Position numbers and translations under genes: made by a program. The notes beneath the pieces were generated by a model. The model did no database searches and had not been told where the DNA came from. It worked only from the letters and a program-made list of their open reading frames with translations. Of a DNA stretch of 64,000 nucleotides, positions 26,882 through 36,424 are shown in pieces. Source of the stretch: an uncultured Luminiphilus sp. (GTDB taxonomy: Bacteria; Pseudomonadota; Gammaproteobacteria; Pseudomonadales; Halieaceae); NCBI GenBank assembly GCA_938084055.1, contig CALKDK010000006.1, positions 114,454-178,453 on the forward strand, written 5' to 3'. The stretch's first letter is position 1. Every line of letters starts with the position of its first letter.

Positions 26882-27749
26882 CAGACCATCGCAGTTTGTC
26901 CCGGCAACTGGCGTAGAAACTGTGTCCCGGAGGATGTAACAAGGTCAATCGTTCTTTCTTTTTTCTCACCAGAACCGAATCCCCGGGGAGCGCCTTGAGA
27001 GACACCTGACCATCACAGGTCACCACTGGGTTGATCTGGTTGCGCGACACGACCCCCAGGCAGATTTCCGAGTCACCGTGGACCACAATCGGTCGACTGG
27101 TCAGGGAGTGAGAGAACATGGGCACCAGAACAATGGCGTCCAGCGCAGGATTCATGATCGGTCCGCCCCCGGACATCGAGTAGGCAGTTGATCCCGTCGG
27201 CGTACTGAGAATGAGACCGTCAGAATTCATACGATAGACGAACTCACCATCGATAGTCAGTTCAAATTCGATCATCTGTGCCGATGTCCCGGAATTAACA
27301 ACCACGTCATTCAGGGCCTCTGCCTCCCCAATGGCGGTTCCGTCACGAATCACCTGGGCATCAAGCAGAAAGCGCGAGTCGCGGGCGTATTGTCCATCAA
27401 GAACAGCGGTTACCTGCGCCGCCAGCTCGTCCGGACTCACATCAGTCAGAAAGCCCAGGCGCCCGCGGTTAATACCAATCACAGGTGTATTGTGACGCAC
27501 CAGGGTCCGTGCTGCGCTCAGCAACGATCCGTCACCGCCGATGACAATCGCGAGGTCGACGGTTTTGCCAATGGCCTCCCTGGGCTGCATGGCCCTTTTC
27601 TCAAAATGGGACAGCGTGGCCAGCCGATCTTCCAAAACGACGTCCACACCCCGAGCGTCCAGCAAAGTCAGGAGGTCCGACACGATCTGATTGACACCGG
27701 GGTGCTCTCTTCTACCTAGCAAGCCAACCCGCTGGAATTCCTGATTCAT
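26865..27749 (-). CDS. nadK: NAD kinase
   Basis: A 294-residue ATP/NAD kinase that makes NADP+ from NAD+. The phosphate-binding GGDGS motif is at 71-75, the EALNDVVV substrate region near residue 145 has the conserved ND pair, and the glycine-rich TPTGSTAYSMSGGGPI block is near 182. Length is normal. Its start lies 40 bases after the glycosyltransferase gene and its end overlaps the rhomboid gene. Confidence 0.96.
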   Translation of the reverse strand: MNQEFQRVGLLGRREHPGVNQIVSDLLTLLDARGVDVVLEDRLATLSHFEKRAMQPREAIGKTVDLAIVIGGDGSLLSAARTLVRHNTPVIGINRGRLGFLTDVSPDELAAQVTAVLDGQYARDSRFLLDAQVIRDGTAIGEAEALNDVVVNSGTSAQMIEFELTIDGEFVYRMNSDGLILSTPTGSTAYSMSGGGPIMNPALDAIVLVPMFSHSLTSRPIVVHGDSEICLGVVSRNQINPVVTCDGQVSLKALPGDSVLVRKKKERLTLLHPPGHSFYASCRDKLRWSDALTQ

Positions 27750-27789
27750 AGTTATAAGATCCCAGTAACGTACGTCGGTTAGATCGCTG

Positions 27790-28977
27790 TCAGACCCCTA
27801 GGGAGGCGCGCCCGAAGCGGTTTAATTCCCGGCGGATACAATGCGCCAGTTCGAAGCGCGGCAACTGCTCGCGTGCAGCGACCATACCCTCCCGCGCGGC
27901 ACGTTTCCATGTTATCGAATCTGACATCAAACGATTAATCGCAACAACCATGTCCTCCCGACTGTCAGATACGACAACGCCTGACCGCATTCTGAAGTGA
28001 GCTCGACGCATGGCATGACGGGTGGTCACCGCTGGTATTCCCCGGGCCATCGCGTTGACCAGCTTGGCATCCACGTGGGTTTCAAAGAGCAGAGGTTCCA
28101 CGACAACACGACACCGCTGGTCGAGCAGCTGACGGTCATCCGTACTCCAGTGGAGCACCACCCGGGACATACGGTGCAGCCTATTCTGCAATTCCTGAGA
28201 GGGAGCCGAGCCCACAATGTGAAACTCAACTCCGGGGATAGCCCGCTGGGCAACCGGCCAGATCTCCTCCAGGAACCAGTTAAGACTCGCTATATTTGCC
28301 GCATCACCGAGGTAACCCGTGAAACCAATACGCGGCTCGGTGAGGTTGAAATCCACCTCGGCCAACGTAGGCTTGGCGCCCGTGGGGTGACTGAAACTGT
28401 ACTGCAGGCGGCGCATGGACACGCCCTTCTCAGATAATTTTGAGGCTAGATCGGGCCGTATAAACAGCATATCAACCTCGCTACTGACAGTAATTAAGTA
28501 GGGATCAATGAGATCACTGTCCGCAACGGCAACAGCCTCCGTCCCCGTGGCAATACCCTGCCCATAGGGTATGAAGGCGATGGGCAGCTGGGTATTTACC
28601 GGTCGGTAAGGCCAGGACAACAGGCCATCCACAACGATAGCATCGAAGGCCTCGGCATTGCGCTGGATAGTTGTTTGCAGACGAGCATTCAGTTTTGTTT
28701 CACCAAAACGCGATTTCATCAGGCTGCGCAACCTCTTTTCACAATCTCGGTCTGCGCCACTTTTTTCAAAGCCACCCGTCACACGGACCGGCCCAAGATC
28801 TACCCGCAGGCGGTGCAGGCCCTCCACGGTGACCGGCCCCACGACGGCGAGCGACACCTCAAAGTCACGGCTGAGAACACCAATATTTATCCTGCTCTGC
28901 AGGGACAGAACGCCCTCTCCACTTTGCGCTTGAACCGCACTGATGTAGAGCAGGCTACGAATCGGGGCCACCGTCAT
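27790..28977 (-). CDS. Glycosyltransferase, GT4-like C-terminal fold
   Basis: A 395-residue protein. Its C-terminal half has the Rossmann-type layout of GT-B glycosyltransferases: RIGFTGYLGDAANIASLNWF, then FHIVGSAPSQELQNRL, then VVVEPLLFETHVDAKLVNAMARGIPAVTT, the nucleotide-sugar site region. The N-terminal half is weakly conserved and has no signal peptide. The expected donor and acceptor are unknown. It lies between lipA and nadK: its ATG overlaps the lipA stop (TAATG), so expression is linked to lipA, an unusual context for this family. Confidence 0.78.
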   Translation of the reverse strand: MTVAPIRSLLYISAVQAQSGEGVLSLQSRINIGVLSRDFEVSLAVVGPVTVEGLHRLRVDLGPVRVTGGFEKSGADRDCEKRLRSLMKSRFGETKLNARLQTTIQRNAEAFDAIVVDGLLSWPYRPVNTQLPIAFIPYGQGIATGTEAVAVADSDLIDPYLITVSSEVDMLFIRPDLASKLSEKGVSMRRLQYSFSHPTGAKPTLAEVDFNLTEPRIGFTGYLGDAANIASLNWFLEEIWPVAQRAIPGVEFHIVGSAPSQELQNRLHRMSRVVLHWSTDDRQLLDQRCRVVVEPLLFETHVDAKLVNAMARGIPAVTTRHAMRRAHFRMRSGVVVSDSREDMVVAINRLMSDSITWKRAAREGMVAAREQLPRFELAHCIRRELNRFGRASLGV

Positions 28978-29984
28978 TAGTCTAGCCCCACGTTGTTACC
29001 CTCCAACACCCGCTCGGCGCGATAGCTGGACCTGACCAGGGTACCCGCGACCACCTCCCTGAATCCCCGATCGAGCCCCAGCCGCCGATAATGCTCGAAC
29101 TCATCGGGGGTAACGTAACGTGCAATTGGGTAATGGTTCCGGGTGGGCTGTAGGTACTGACCCAGCGTGATGACGTCTACCCCATGCTGCCTGCAGTCCT
29201 CCATACACTCCAAAATCTCTTTCTCAGACTCACCGAGCCCCAGCATCAGCGATGTCTTGGTGATGGTTTCAGGGCGATACCGCTTGCCATGCGCAAGTAC
29301 GTCAAGGGTTTGTTGATAACTTGCACGGGCGTCCCTAACGGGGTGCGTGAGCCGCTGTACGGTCTCTATGTTCTGGGCAAAAACCTCGATTCCCGAATCC
29401 AGCAGGGTTTCGACGGCATCCTGGTCCCCCAAAAAATCAGGTGTTAACGCTTCCACCGCTGTGCGCTCGTTGGTGGCTTTCACCGCCTTGACCACAGCCG
29501 CGTAGTGAGCGGCACCGCCATCCAGAAGGTCATCTCGGTTGACCGAGGTTAACACCACGTAGCGCAATCCCATTAACTGCACAGCCCGGGCTGTCTTGGC
29601 TGGCTCTTCGGGATCCAGCCAACCCTTTGGATTACCCGTGTTCACGGCGCAAAAGCGGCAGGCGCGGGTGCAAACGTCGCCCATGAGCATGATGGTCGCG
29701 GTGCCAGCACTCCAGCACTCACTGATATTCGGGCATTTTGCCTCTTCGCAGACTGTAGCGAGGTCGTGGTCGTGGACAATTCCACGCACTTCTGCGTACT
29801 TGGGGGTGCTCTGAATCCGTACCCGCAACCATTCAGGCTTCTCGAGCACGGCCCCGCCGGGTGCCGTGCGCTTAATGCCGTCTTTGATGGCGCGAATTCC
29901 CCTGTCGGTGGTAAATTTTTCGCCACTCGATACCTGCCTGACAGGAATGAGTACAGTGCCATTGTCCTTTGATGGTGTATCCAT
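28977..29984 (-). CDS. lipA: Lipoyl synthase (radical SAM)
   Basis: Inserts two sulfurs into protein-bound octanoyl groups to make lipoyl cofactors. The auxiliary cluster ligands are Cys79, Cys84 and Cys90 ([12 protein letters not shown]); the radical-SAM triad is Cys105, Cys109 and Cys112 (CTRACRFC); the RSSYRAE motif ends the protein as expected. Start at the ATG giving MDTPSKDNG; the frame is open 47 codons upstream but unlike LipA. No lipB is adjacent. First gene of the seven-gene operon. Confidence 0.96.
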   Translation of the reverse strand: MDTPSKDNGTVLIPVRQVSSGEKFTTDRGIRAIKDGIKRTAPGGAVLEKPEWLRVRIQSTPKYAEVRGIVHDHDLATVCEEAKCPNISECWSAGTATIMLMGDVCTRACRFCAVNTGNPKGWLDPEEPAKTARAVQLMGLRYVVLTSVNRDDLLDGGAAHYAAVVKAVKATNERTAVEALTPDFLGDQDAVETLLDSGIEVFAQNIETVQRLTHPVRDARASYQQTLDVLAHGKRYRPETITKTSLMLGLGESEKEILECMEDCRQHGVDVITLGQYLQPTRNHYPIARYVTPDEFEHYRRLGLDRGFREVVAGTLVRSSYRAERVLEGNNVGLD

Positions 29985-30135
29985 GGGTCGAGTATATCGC
30001 GATCTGCGGCGAGTCAACGGGCTTTTCGATACAACGGGGCAGCCCATAGCGTTGAGAAATCGGGACCGTTGCATGGGGCGCCTGCAAAAGTGATCAATCG
30101 GCCGGTCGGGCCCAAAAACGCCCAAAGGCGGCTCC

Positions 30136-30155
30136 GGGGGACTGGAAAGTCCCCC
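30136..30155 (-). terminator. GC-rich hairpin between the molybdoenzyme gene and lipA
   Basis: A perfect 8-bp stem (GGGGGACT with AGTCCCCC, loop GGAA) immediately after the molybdopterin oxidoreductase stop on the minus strand. No clear T-run follows, so a Rho-independent role is only possible; it could equally be a stable RNA end. Confidence 0.35.
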
Positions 30156-30164
30156 AACAACTAC

Positions 30165-32285
30165 TCATACCGCCGTGATCGAGACACCCAAGCCATTGAG
30201 CGCCGCATTGCCACTCAATTCATCCAGGTACCCGGCCTCGGTGATTGCATTACAGCTGACACCTGCATGACGGTTGGCAATGGCAGTCTGTGATCCCGCT
30301 CGTCCGTGCCCATAACCATGGGGCAGGCTCACGACACCCGGCATCATTGTTTCAGTCAGCTCAAGTTCGGCCTCAACGCACCCCGCGCCGCTTGAGACAT
30401 TAACCCGGCCACCGGTTACCCAACCCTCACGCTCCGCGTCGGCCGGATTAACCTGCAGGGTGCAACGCTCCGGTCCCTTCACCAGGCGCGTGAAGTTATG
30501 CATCCAGGAATTACAGTCACGAACATGGCGACGACCAATCAGCCGATACCCTTCGGCTGTTTCAGCAAGCTGATCACGCAGGCGCTGCACATCAGCCAGC
30601 ACGGGTCCCTGGGCAATATCAATACGCTGATCACGGGTTTTCAAGCGCTGGGGGAACTGCGATTGCAGCGGGCCGAGGTCAACACCTGACGGGTTGGCCC
30701 GCAGTTTTTCAAGCGTTAACTCCTGATCGGTTCCATCGCCGTAAGGACCAGCCCTCAGCCCGTGATCAATAATGACATGGGGCGGCACAGACGGCCTTGC
30801 CTCAAGATCCAGCGCCGCGGCCACACGCTCCCCCAGGGCCTCAAATATTTCCCAGTCGTGCAAGGCATGGCTTGGCTTGGGAAAGACAGCCTCACTGTAG
30901 CGAGCGGTATTGCGCATCGCGTTGACATGAAATGCCAGATCATAGTGGTCGTGTTCAAGTGGCGAAGTCGGCGGCAGGATGACATCCGCGTGGCGCGTGG
31001 TTTCATTGATCCAGGGATCCAGCGACACCATGAAATCAAGCTGTTCCAGCGCCTCGTCCAGCGCCTCACCCGCCGGCGTGGACAGCACAGGATTGCCCGC
31101 ACCGGTAAAAAGCCCTCGAATCTGCCCCTCTCCCTCGGTCGTGATTTCCTCCGCCATGCAGGCGACCGGCAGCTCTCGATCAAACTCTGGCAAATCCCGC
31201 ACCCGACTTCGGTGCCGATCAAAGCCACCCGGGCTCACACCCGTGACCTGATCCACTGCGGGCAAGGTGAATAAACTGCCACCCTCCCGATCCAGGTTGC
31301 CGGTGAGCACATTGATGACCTGAATGGCCCATTGGCAAAGCGCACCAAAACGCTGGGTAGACACGCCCATGCGTCCGTAGCAGATCGCACGGTCAGCTGC
31401 TGCAAAATCATGGGCGAGAGTCGTTATGGTATCGGCTGGAATGCCGGTGTGCCCCGCTGCCCATTCAGGTGTCAGGTCGGCAACCGCCGTACCCACAGCC
31501 GCGATACCGTCAACCAGCGCCTCAAGTGCCCGAGGTCGGATCAGGTTATCGCGATAAAGCACATTGATCATGGCCAGGAGCAGTGCAGCATCCGTACCGG
31601 GTCGCACCGGGTGGTGCTCCGTCGCCAGTTCGGCGGTTTCGGTTCGGCGTGGATCAATGACGACCAGCTTGCCGCCTCTGTTTGTCAACGCTTTGATACG
31701 CTTGCGGACATCAGGCACGGTCCAGATACTGCCATTGGACGCTACCGGGTTTGCTCCGATCATCAGGAAATAGTCTGTTCTGTCAATGTCGGGGATGGGA
31801 AAGAGCAGTTTGTGGCCAAATAGCCACAGGGAGATGAGGTGATGGGGTAGCTGGTCGACCGAGGTCGCCGAAAACCGATTGCGCGTCCGTATATGCCGAA
31901 ACAGGGCGTTCTGGTGGGTCATCATGCCGTAGTTGTGGACACTGGGATTACCCAGGTAAACCCCCACGGCATCAACGCCATCGCGCTGTATGACTTTAAC
32001 AAGACCCGCCGCTGCAAGATCGAGCGCCTCCTGCCATTCTATCTCTTCGTGCACGTACTCACCGGCTGCACCCCGAATCCGTTTCACAGGCTTGCGCAGC
32101 CGGTCAGGGTCGGTGTGTATATCCTGCAGCGCCACTGCCTTGGGACAGATATGACCACGGCTCAAGGGGTCGTCAGGATCCCCCTTTATCGATACCACCT
32201 CGGATCCCTTGGTCTCAATCACTACCCCGCAAATCGCTTCGCATAAATGGCAGGCGCGATAGTGCTTTTCAACATCGTCACTCAT
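30165..32285 (-). CDS. Molybdopterin oxidoreductase (formate dehydrogenase/nitrate reductase superfamily)
   Basis: A 706-residue cytoplasmic molybdenum or tungsten enzyme. The N-terminal [4Fe-4S] ligands are Cys12, Cys15, Cys19 and Cys47 (C-x2-C-x3-C-x27-C), followed by bis-MGD domains: DYFLMIGANPVAS, VVIDPRRTETAELA and the C-terminal MPGVVSLPHGYGHG. No Tat signal, so it is probably cytoplasmic. No adjacent electron-transfer subunit is seen. It belongs to a poorly characterised branch; the substrate could be formate, a thiosulfate-like or organic compound. Confidence 0.88.
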   Translation of the reverse strand: MSDDVEKHYRACHLCEAICGVVIETKGSEVVSIKGDPDDPLSRGHICPKAVALQDIHTDPDRLRKPVKRIRGAAGEYVHEEIEWQEALDLAAAGLVKVIQRDGVDAVGVYLGNPSVHNYGMMTHQNALFRHIRTRNRFSATSVDQLPHHLISLWLFGHKLLFPIPDIDRTDYFLMIGANPVASNGSIWTVPDVRKRIKALTNRGGKLVVIDPRRTETAELATEHHPVRPGTDAALLLAMINVLYRDNLIRPRALEALVDGIAAVGTAVADLTPEWAAGHTGIPADTITTLAHDFAAADRAICYGRMGVSTQRFGALCQWAIQVINVLTGNLDREGGSLFTLPAVDQVTGVSPGGFDRHRSRVRDLPEFDRELPVACMAEEITTEGEGQIRGLFTGAGNPVLSTPAGEALDEALEQLDFMVSLDPWINETTRHADVILPPTSPLEHDHYDLAFHVNAMRNTARYSEAVFPKPSHALHDWEIFEALGERVAAALDLEARPSVPPHVIIDHGLRAGPYGDGTDQELTLEKLRANPSGVDLGPLQSQFPQRLKTRDQRIDIAQGPVLADVQRLRDQLAETAEGYRLIGRRHVRDCNSWMHNFTRLVKGPERCTLQVNPADAEREGWVTGGRVNVSSGAGCVEAELELTETMMPGVVSLPHGYGHGRAGSQTAIANRHAGVSCNAITEAGYLDELSGNAALNGLGVSITAV

Positions 32286-32570
32286 GGTCTACTCGCCGAA
32301 CAAAATCGCTACCCTGCCCTGCCCGACTAAAAAGCGCAAGGCTAACCCGTGGTCAGCCAGTGCCCGCTTGAGAAAACACGCACAGCATGCAGTTTTACAA
32401 CAATGAAAGCCTTCCCGGGCGCGCCCATATTGGCAATCGGATTGGTATTCGGGACGGGCACTCGTGCAAACTGCTGACCACCGCCACCTTTCCCAACGCC
32501 CACCTTTTCTGTCAGGTTGAAGTCATTTCCTCGCCACAGTAGGCTTGAGTCTTTGTTCGGACGTTTTCAG

Positions 32571-33308
32571 ATGAACCAGCTGCAGCGATTTTTTCTTCGC
32601 AACAGGATTAAGCCGATCAGGGCCGTTATTGCCGTCCGTCGGCTATTGCGCGACCCGGACGACACCACGCAGGTATTTAAAATTATTGAGTCTCTGAGCG
32701 GTGACACCATCAGCAATCCGGTGAAACGCCTGCAGGCTCATCCCAGGGGCATGAGACTTCTGGAGGAAAAGCCCGATATTGTCGCTATGCTGAACAACCG
32801 GGAACTGCTCGCCAGCATGCCAAAAGGCTCTGTTGGACGGACCTACCATGACTTTGTACATGGAGAGAATCTGTCGGCCGATGGGCTGGTCGCTTCCAGC
32901 CAGGGGACGCGGGATGCTCGCGGTTTTACCGAAGATGAGCGCTGGACCGCTGACCGACTGCGGGATATTCACGACCTCCAGCATGTCATGACCGGCTATG
33001 GTCGAGATCCTGTCGGCGAACTGTCTTTACTTTCCTTCATGACCACCCAGGTACCCAATCGCGGCATCAACTTCATTATCCGGATGGCCCGACGAAAATA
33101 TCAGAAGGACATGCCCGAGCTGGACATTGACGTCCTGTTGAAAGAGGGTCGCCGCATTGCCCAGCAGTCAGCGTGGATGCTGGCTATCCCCTGGGAAGAG
33201 CGATTGGCCGAGCCGCTCGAGCAAGTACGACAGGAGCTGGGCTTTCAACCCCCCCTGAACTACCAGCAGGCGCATGCCTGTCAGGCCGAGTTAATGGCTG
33301 CCGCCTGA
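32571..33308 (+). CDS. Coq4-like protein
   Basis: A 245-residue Coq4 family member. The diagnostic metal motif HDxxH-x11-E is present: His134, Asp135, His138 and Glu150 in HDLQHVMTGYGRDPVGE. The family's helical fold follows (SLLSFMTTQVPNRGINFI). Eukaryotic COQ4 acts in ubiquinone biosynthesis on the ring C1 position; bacterial homologues are of mixed or unknown role. Here it is followed by a reductive-dehalogenase-like gene and a 2OG-oxygenase-like gene rather than ubi genes. The start at ATG MNQLQRFFL is chosen; upstream codons of the frame are not conserved in the family. Confidence 0.85.
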   Translation: MNQLQRFFLRNRIKPIRAVIAVRRLLRDPDDTTQVFKIIESLSGDTISNPVKRLQAHPRGMRLLEEKPDIVAMLNNRELLASMPKGSVGRTYHDFVHGENLSADGLVASSQGTRDARGFTEDERWTADRLRDIHDLQHVMTGYGRDPVGELSLLSFMTTQVPNRGINFIIRMARRKYQKDMPELDIDVLLKEGRRIAQQSAWMLAIPWEERLAEPLEQVRQELGFQPPLNYQQAHACQAELMAAA

Positions 33309-33488
33309 ACGCTGGCACGTCGGGCGTCTTGGTTCCCGCCGGCTAAAGGCGGGTAGCACAAAGGGTTGCCCTGCCGAGCAACGCCTGCCTGTTGGTGCCG
33401 AGTTGCTGGTCGTGGGGCAACGCGTTTAACTGGTCAAGCACGCCACGCCGGTCTACGCTACACGCAACGTCACATAGGTACGTTTGTC
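33309..33488 (+). promoter_or_regulatory. Structured leader between Coq4-like and dehalogenase-like genes
   Basis: A 180-base gap with several possible hairpins: a CCCGCC/GGCGGG stem just after the Coq4-like stop and a longer-range GTTGCCC/GGGCAAC pairing. I looked for a cobalamin-riboswitch core because the next gene may use a corrinoid and did not find one. The gap could hold a separate promoter. Confidence 0.25.
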
Positions 33489-34508
33489 ATGTCCAATAAA
33501 CAACGCGCACCTTTTATTGCCGATGCCCGCTTCACAGACCTTCTGGGTAACTACAGCGGCAACGCGGTGAATGGCCTCCATGAAACTACGGTACGACGGC
33601 CGTCGATGGTCTGGTGGGCGCCCGACCCCAGCCTTGCTGACTTTGGTGAAGCACAAAAATGGTTTTATGCGCAGGAAGAACCCGATGCTGAAATGCTGGA
33701 TTTGCGCGCCAGGCGTCGCGAGGTCGTTGCCCAGCAGCTGCCCGATGTGGGCCCCCACAAGCAGACCCGAACACCGGTCGAATGGACCAACGAACTGCAG
33801 CAATTTGTGACCGCAGGAGACTGCGAGATGACCGGGGTCACAACCCTTGACCCTGACTGGGTTTTTGACCACGAAGAGGCCTGCCTGCCCAATATCGTCA
33901 TGCTGGGAGTACAGCACGACTACGACGAATTACGTCATGTTCCAGAGCTCCGGGGCGGCAAAGATGTAACAAGGCAGTATCTGCGCGCAGCAGCAGCGGC
34001 CAAAAAAGTTGCTGGCTGGCTCCGAGATCAGGGCCACCGGGCAGAGGCCGTGACTGGACCCATGACCGGCAAGGTCCTGATGATCCCCCCCGCGATCGCC
34101 TGTGGCTTTGGTGAACTGGGTAAGCATGGCTCCATTATCAATCCGGAGTTTGGCTCAGCATTCCGGCTATCTGCCGTGCTGACCGACGCTCCCTTTAAGG
34201 AGACACCGCCCAGGGATTTCGGAATTGACGATTTTTGCAGCCGTTGCCGTGTCTGTGAAAACGCATGTCCACCGGAGGCCATTGCGCCCGACAAACAAAT
34301 GGTCCGCGGCGTCGAAAAATGGTACGTCGACTTTGACCGATGCATACCCTATTTTGCCGAAACGTCAGGTTGCGCCATTTGTATCGCGGTCTGTCCGTGG
34401 TCCCTGCCCAATGTTGGTATGAACCTGGCCGAAAAGCTGCGCCGGCGTGCCAAACGGCTTGCCGGGGAAGCTCAACCTGTCGTCCCAGACACCCCGAGGG
34501 CTGAGTAG
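33489..34508 (+). CDS. Reductive-dehalogenase-like (RdhA/QueG-related) iron-sulfur protein
   Basis: A 339-residue protein with two [4Fe-4S] ligand sets: Cys250, 253, 256, 260 (C-x2-C-x2-C-x3-CP) and Cys285, 295, 298, 302. Before these lies the motif GFGELGKHGSIINPEFG, corresponding to the GELGRxGxLITPEYG stretch of corrinoid-dependent reductive dehalogenases. The first 180 residues are divergent. There is no Tat signal and no membrane-anchor partner gene, so it is not a standard respiratory RdhA; it is also shorter. Corrinoid binding is inferred. Co-oriented with Coq4-like (180-base gap) and 2OG-like (11-base gap) genes. Confidence 0.8.
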   Translation: MSNKQRAPFIADARFTDLLGNYSGNAVNGLHETTVRRPSMVWWAPDPSLADFGEAQKWFYAQEEPDAEMLDLRARRREVVAQQLPDVGPHKQTRTPVEWTNELQQFVTAGDCEMTGVTTLDPDWVFDHEEACLPNIVMLGVQHDYDELRHVPELRGGKDVTRQYLRAAAAAKKVAGWLRDQGHRAEAVTGPMTGKVLMIPPAIACGFGELGKHGSIINPEFGSAFRLSAVLTDAPFKETPPRDFGIDDFCSRCRVCENACPPEAIAPDKQMVRGVEKWYVDFDRCIPYFAETSGCAICIAVCPWSLPNVGMNLAEKLRRRAKRLAGEAQPVVPDTPRAE

Positions 34509-34519
34509 AAGCAATCATC

Positions 34520-35536
34520 ATGACGGATTCCCACTGCCACTTCGATCCCTTCCTTGACCCCCGCGATGCCGAACAGATGTTTCGGATCGCAGAATCCTTT
34601 GGCAGCTTTGGCACTTATGCAGATGAAGCGACCTCGGACAGCCTGGGCGAAGCCCTGCCCCAGCGCTTCGATGTGGGGCAAAATTATGTAGTGAGAGGGC
34701 TTGATGGTACGCGGAATGCCGACCCGCCCGCGTTGTCTGCAAGCCGCACCAATTACTTTCGTGAAACCTATGCCTATGGAACCGACCTGACCATACCGAG
34801 CATAGGGGCCTTCATGAGCAACAACGCCCTGCTGGCCTCGGCGCGCCACATGGGCGGCTCCGAGTACGTCGTCCCCGCAATCGTTTACGCCAATTTACTG
34901 ATCCCCGGCCAGGAACTGGCAATCCACACCGATGTCCCTGAGTTCAGAGGCCTGAGTCGGCTCAATGCTCCCCAATGGTTGCTTGTTTGCATGCATCACT
35001 CGGGACTGTTCGAGGCCTGGCGGGTACCCATCCTGACCTGTGTTTCGTGGTTCGGTAATGCCGACGGAGGGGCGTTTACATTTTATCCTGATGGCGCCGA
35101 CGCCCAACGTCAGTCGGTGCCCGCACGACACAATACCGCAGTCCTGCTGGATACCGACTCCATTTTTCACGGTGTGGAACGCGTTACACCGGTTGCCCAG
35201 AATTTACCAGACATCACCCGGGAGACCCGTCTGCATTTCAGTAAAGGCGAGCACTGGCTGCTCAGGCATGGGGAAGAAGTACGGGCGGAATATACCTGGG
35301 ACGACCTTCGCTACTCGATCTCCTGGAAGGGCTATTGCTTCCCTGATTCTGACCAACACGAACTTTGGCTCTCGGGAACGGATGATCTGACCATTACCGA
35401 TGTCTTGTGTCGATTTGAAGCCGACCTGAGTACCCAAGGTTCGGAACCGCTTTCCCAGATGACTCCCGACGAGCGCGCGACGGCTCTCGTTGGACACTAC
35501 ATCTCGTTCCCCGCTGCACTCGACGCCAGCGCCTGA
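34520..35536 (+). CDS. Putative 2-oxoglutarate/Fe(II) oxygenase-like protein
   Basis: A 338-residue protein starting 11 bases after the dehalogenase-like gene. A jelly-roll oxygenase core is suggested by the metal motif H136-x-D138 (AIHTDVPEF), a distal H217 in SIFHGVERV, and FTFYPDG between them, like the GG-x-L-FYP strand of this superfamily. I cannot name a subfamily, and the N-terminal 120 residues are not recognised. It probably works in the same pathway as the preceding two genes. Confidence 0.55.
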   Translation: MTDSHCHFDPFLDPRDAEQMFRIAESFGSFGTYADEATSDSLGEALPQRFDVGQNYVVRGLDGTRNADPPALSASRTNYFRETYAYGTDLTIPSIGAFMSNNALLASARHMGGSEYVVPAIVYANLLIPGQELAIHTDVPEFRGLSRLNAPQWLLVCMHHSGLFEAWRVPILTCVSWFGNADGGAFTFYPDGADAQRQSVPARHNTAVLLDTDSIFHGVERVTPVAQNLPDITRETRLHFSKGEHWLLRHGEEVRAEYTWDDLRYSISWKGYCFPDSDQHELWLSGTDDLTITDVLCRFEADLSTQGSEPLSQMTPDERATALVGHYISFPAALDASA

Positions 35537-35620
35537 GTACCCGGCGCTGCAGACCTCTGCAAAGCCGTGCAAACGAACAGGATGGCAATGAGAACTGGCG
35601 CGGCCGGCAGTCGCTGGGCC

Positions 35621-36292
35621 TTATTTTGCGGCCCTAACGCCGGCCAGGAATTCGGCCATCTCCGCCGAACTCTCCGCGGCAAACTGCTGTGCATGCCCGT
35701 CCCGACCGAGCGCCTCAAGCAGTTCTGCCCCCCCCTCAATGGCCGACAGCAGACTCCAGCCGTAGGTCTGTTGTGCCACGGTATCGGCCAGAGGAAGTAC
35801 ATAAAGCGCCATGTAATCGGGCGCCGATGGCGTTGATCCCATCAGGAAGGGTGAACAGGCTGACAATTGGTTCAGGGTGCGCACACCTTTCTCGAGTACC
35901 GGTTTCACTTCGTCTATGGTGAGTTGCTCATTGTGACCACCAAAGAGGGTTCCGGGAAACAACCGCCGGGCGGGTAATTCAATGTACAGCTCCAGTGAGT
36001 GCATTATCTGCCTGGCCCGGGCCCGAGCGTAGGGTGACTCAGGAAAAATAGGGTGCTCGGGATACTTTTCGTCGAGATATTCAAAGATCACATGGGTCTC
36101 GGCCATCGTCCCGTCCTCTGTCTCCAAACAGGGCACCTTGCCCATGGGGCTCAAGGCCAACCAGTCGGTCTCCTGGCTGGGAAAAGTTTTGATCACCTCA
36201 TACTCCAGTCCTTTCGCCGCCAGGGCCATGCGAACCATATTGAAGTAATTGCTGACGGCAAAGCCATAAAGTTTGAGCACCACATTCTCCAT
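35621..36292 (-). CDS. Glutathione S-transferase family protein
   Basis: A 223-residue two-domain GST. The thioredoxin-fold domain has KLYGFAVSNYFNMVRMALAAKG (Ser/Asn active-site region), the cis-proline in MGKVPCLETEDG and ETHVIFEYLDEKYP, then an all-helical domain with a PDYMALY segment (like the conserved N-capping box). The ATG giving MENVVLKLYG is preferred over an in-frame GTG six codons upstream. It faces the EthD gene across a short divergent promoter region. Confidence 0.87.
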   Translation of the reverse strand: MENVVLKLYGFAVSNYFNMVRMALAAKGLEYEVIKTFPSQETDWLALSPMGKVPCLETEDGTMAETHVIFEYLDEKYPEHPIFPESPYARARARQIMHSLELYIELPARRLFPGTLFGGHNEQLTIDEVKPVLEKGVRTLNQLSACSPFLMGSTPSAPDYMALYVLPLADTVAQQTYGWSLLSAIEGGAELLEALGRDGHAQQFAAESSAEMAEFLAGVRAAK

Positions 36293-36424
36293 CAATTTCG
36301 GGCCCGCCACTTTAACACTGCTGGTATCACGATGACCTAAAAAAACAGAAGTTTTGTCTCTCCCAAGCCCAGTCAGGCATACTCCATGGACGAACCCGAC
36401 GCCCTGAAACGGATAAGCAATGCG

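Noticed and set aside
33309..33488. Cobalamin riboswitch before the dehalogenase-like gene
   Set aside because: No recognisable B12-box or core motif; only ordinary hairpins.
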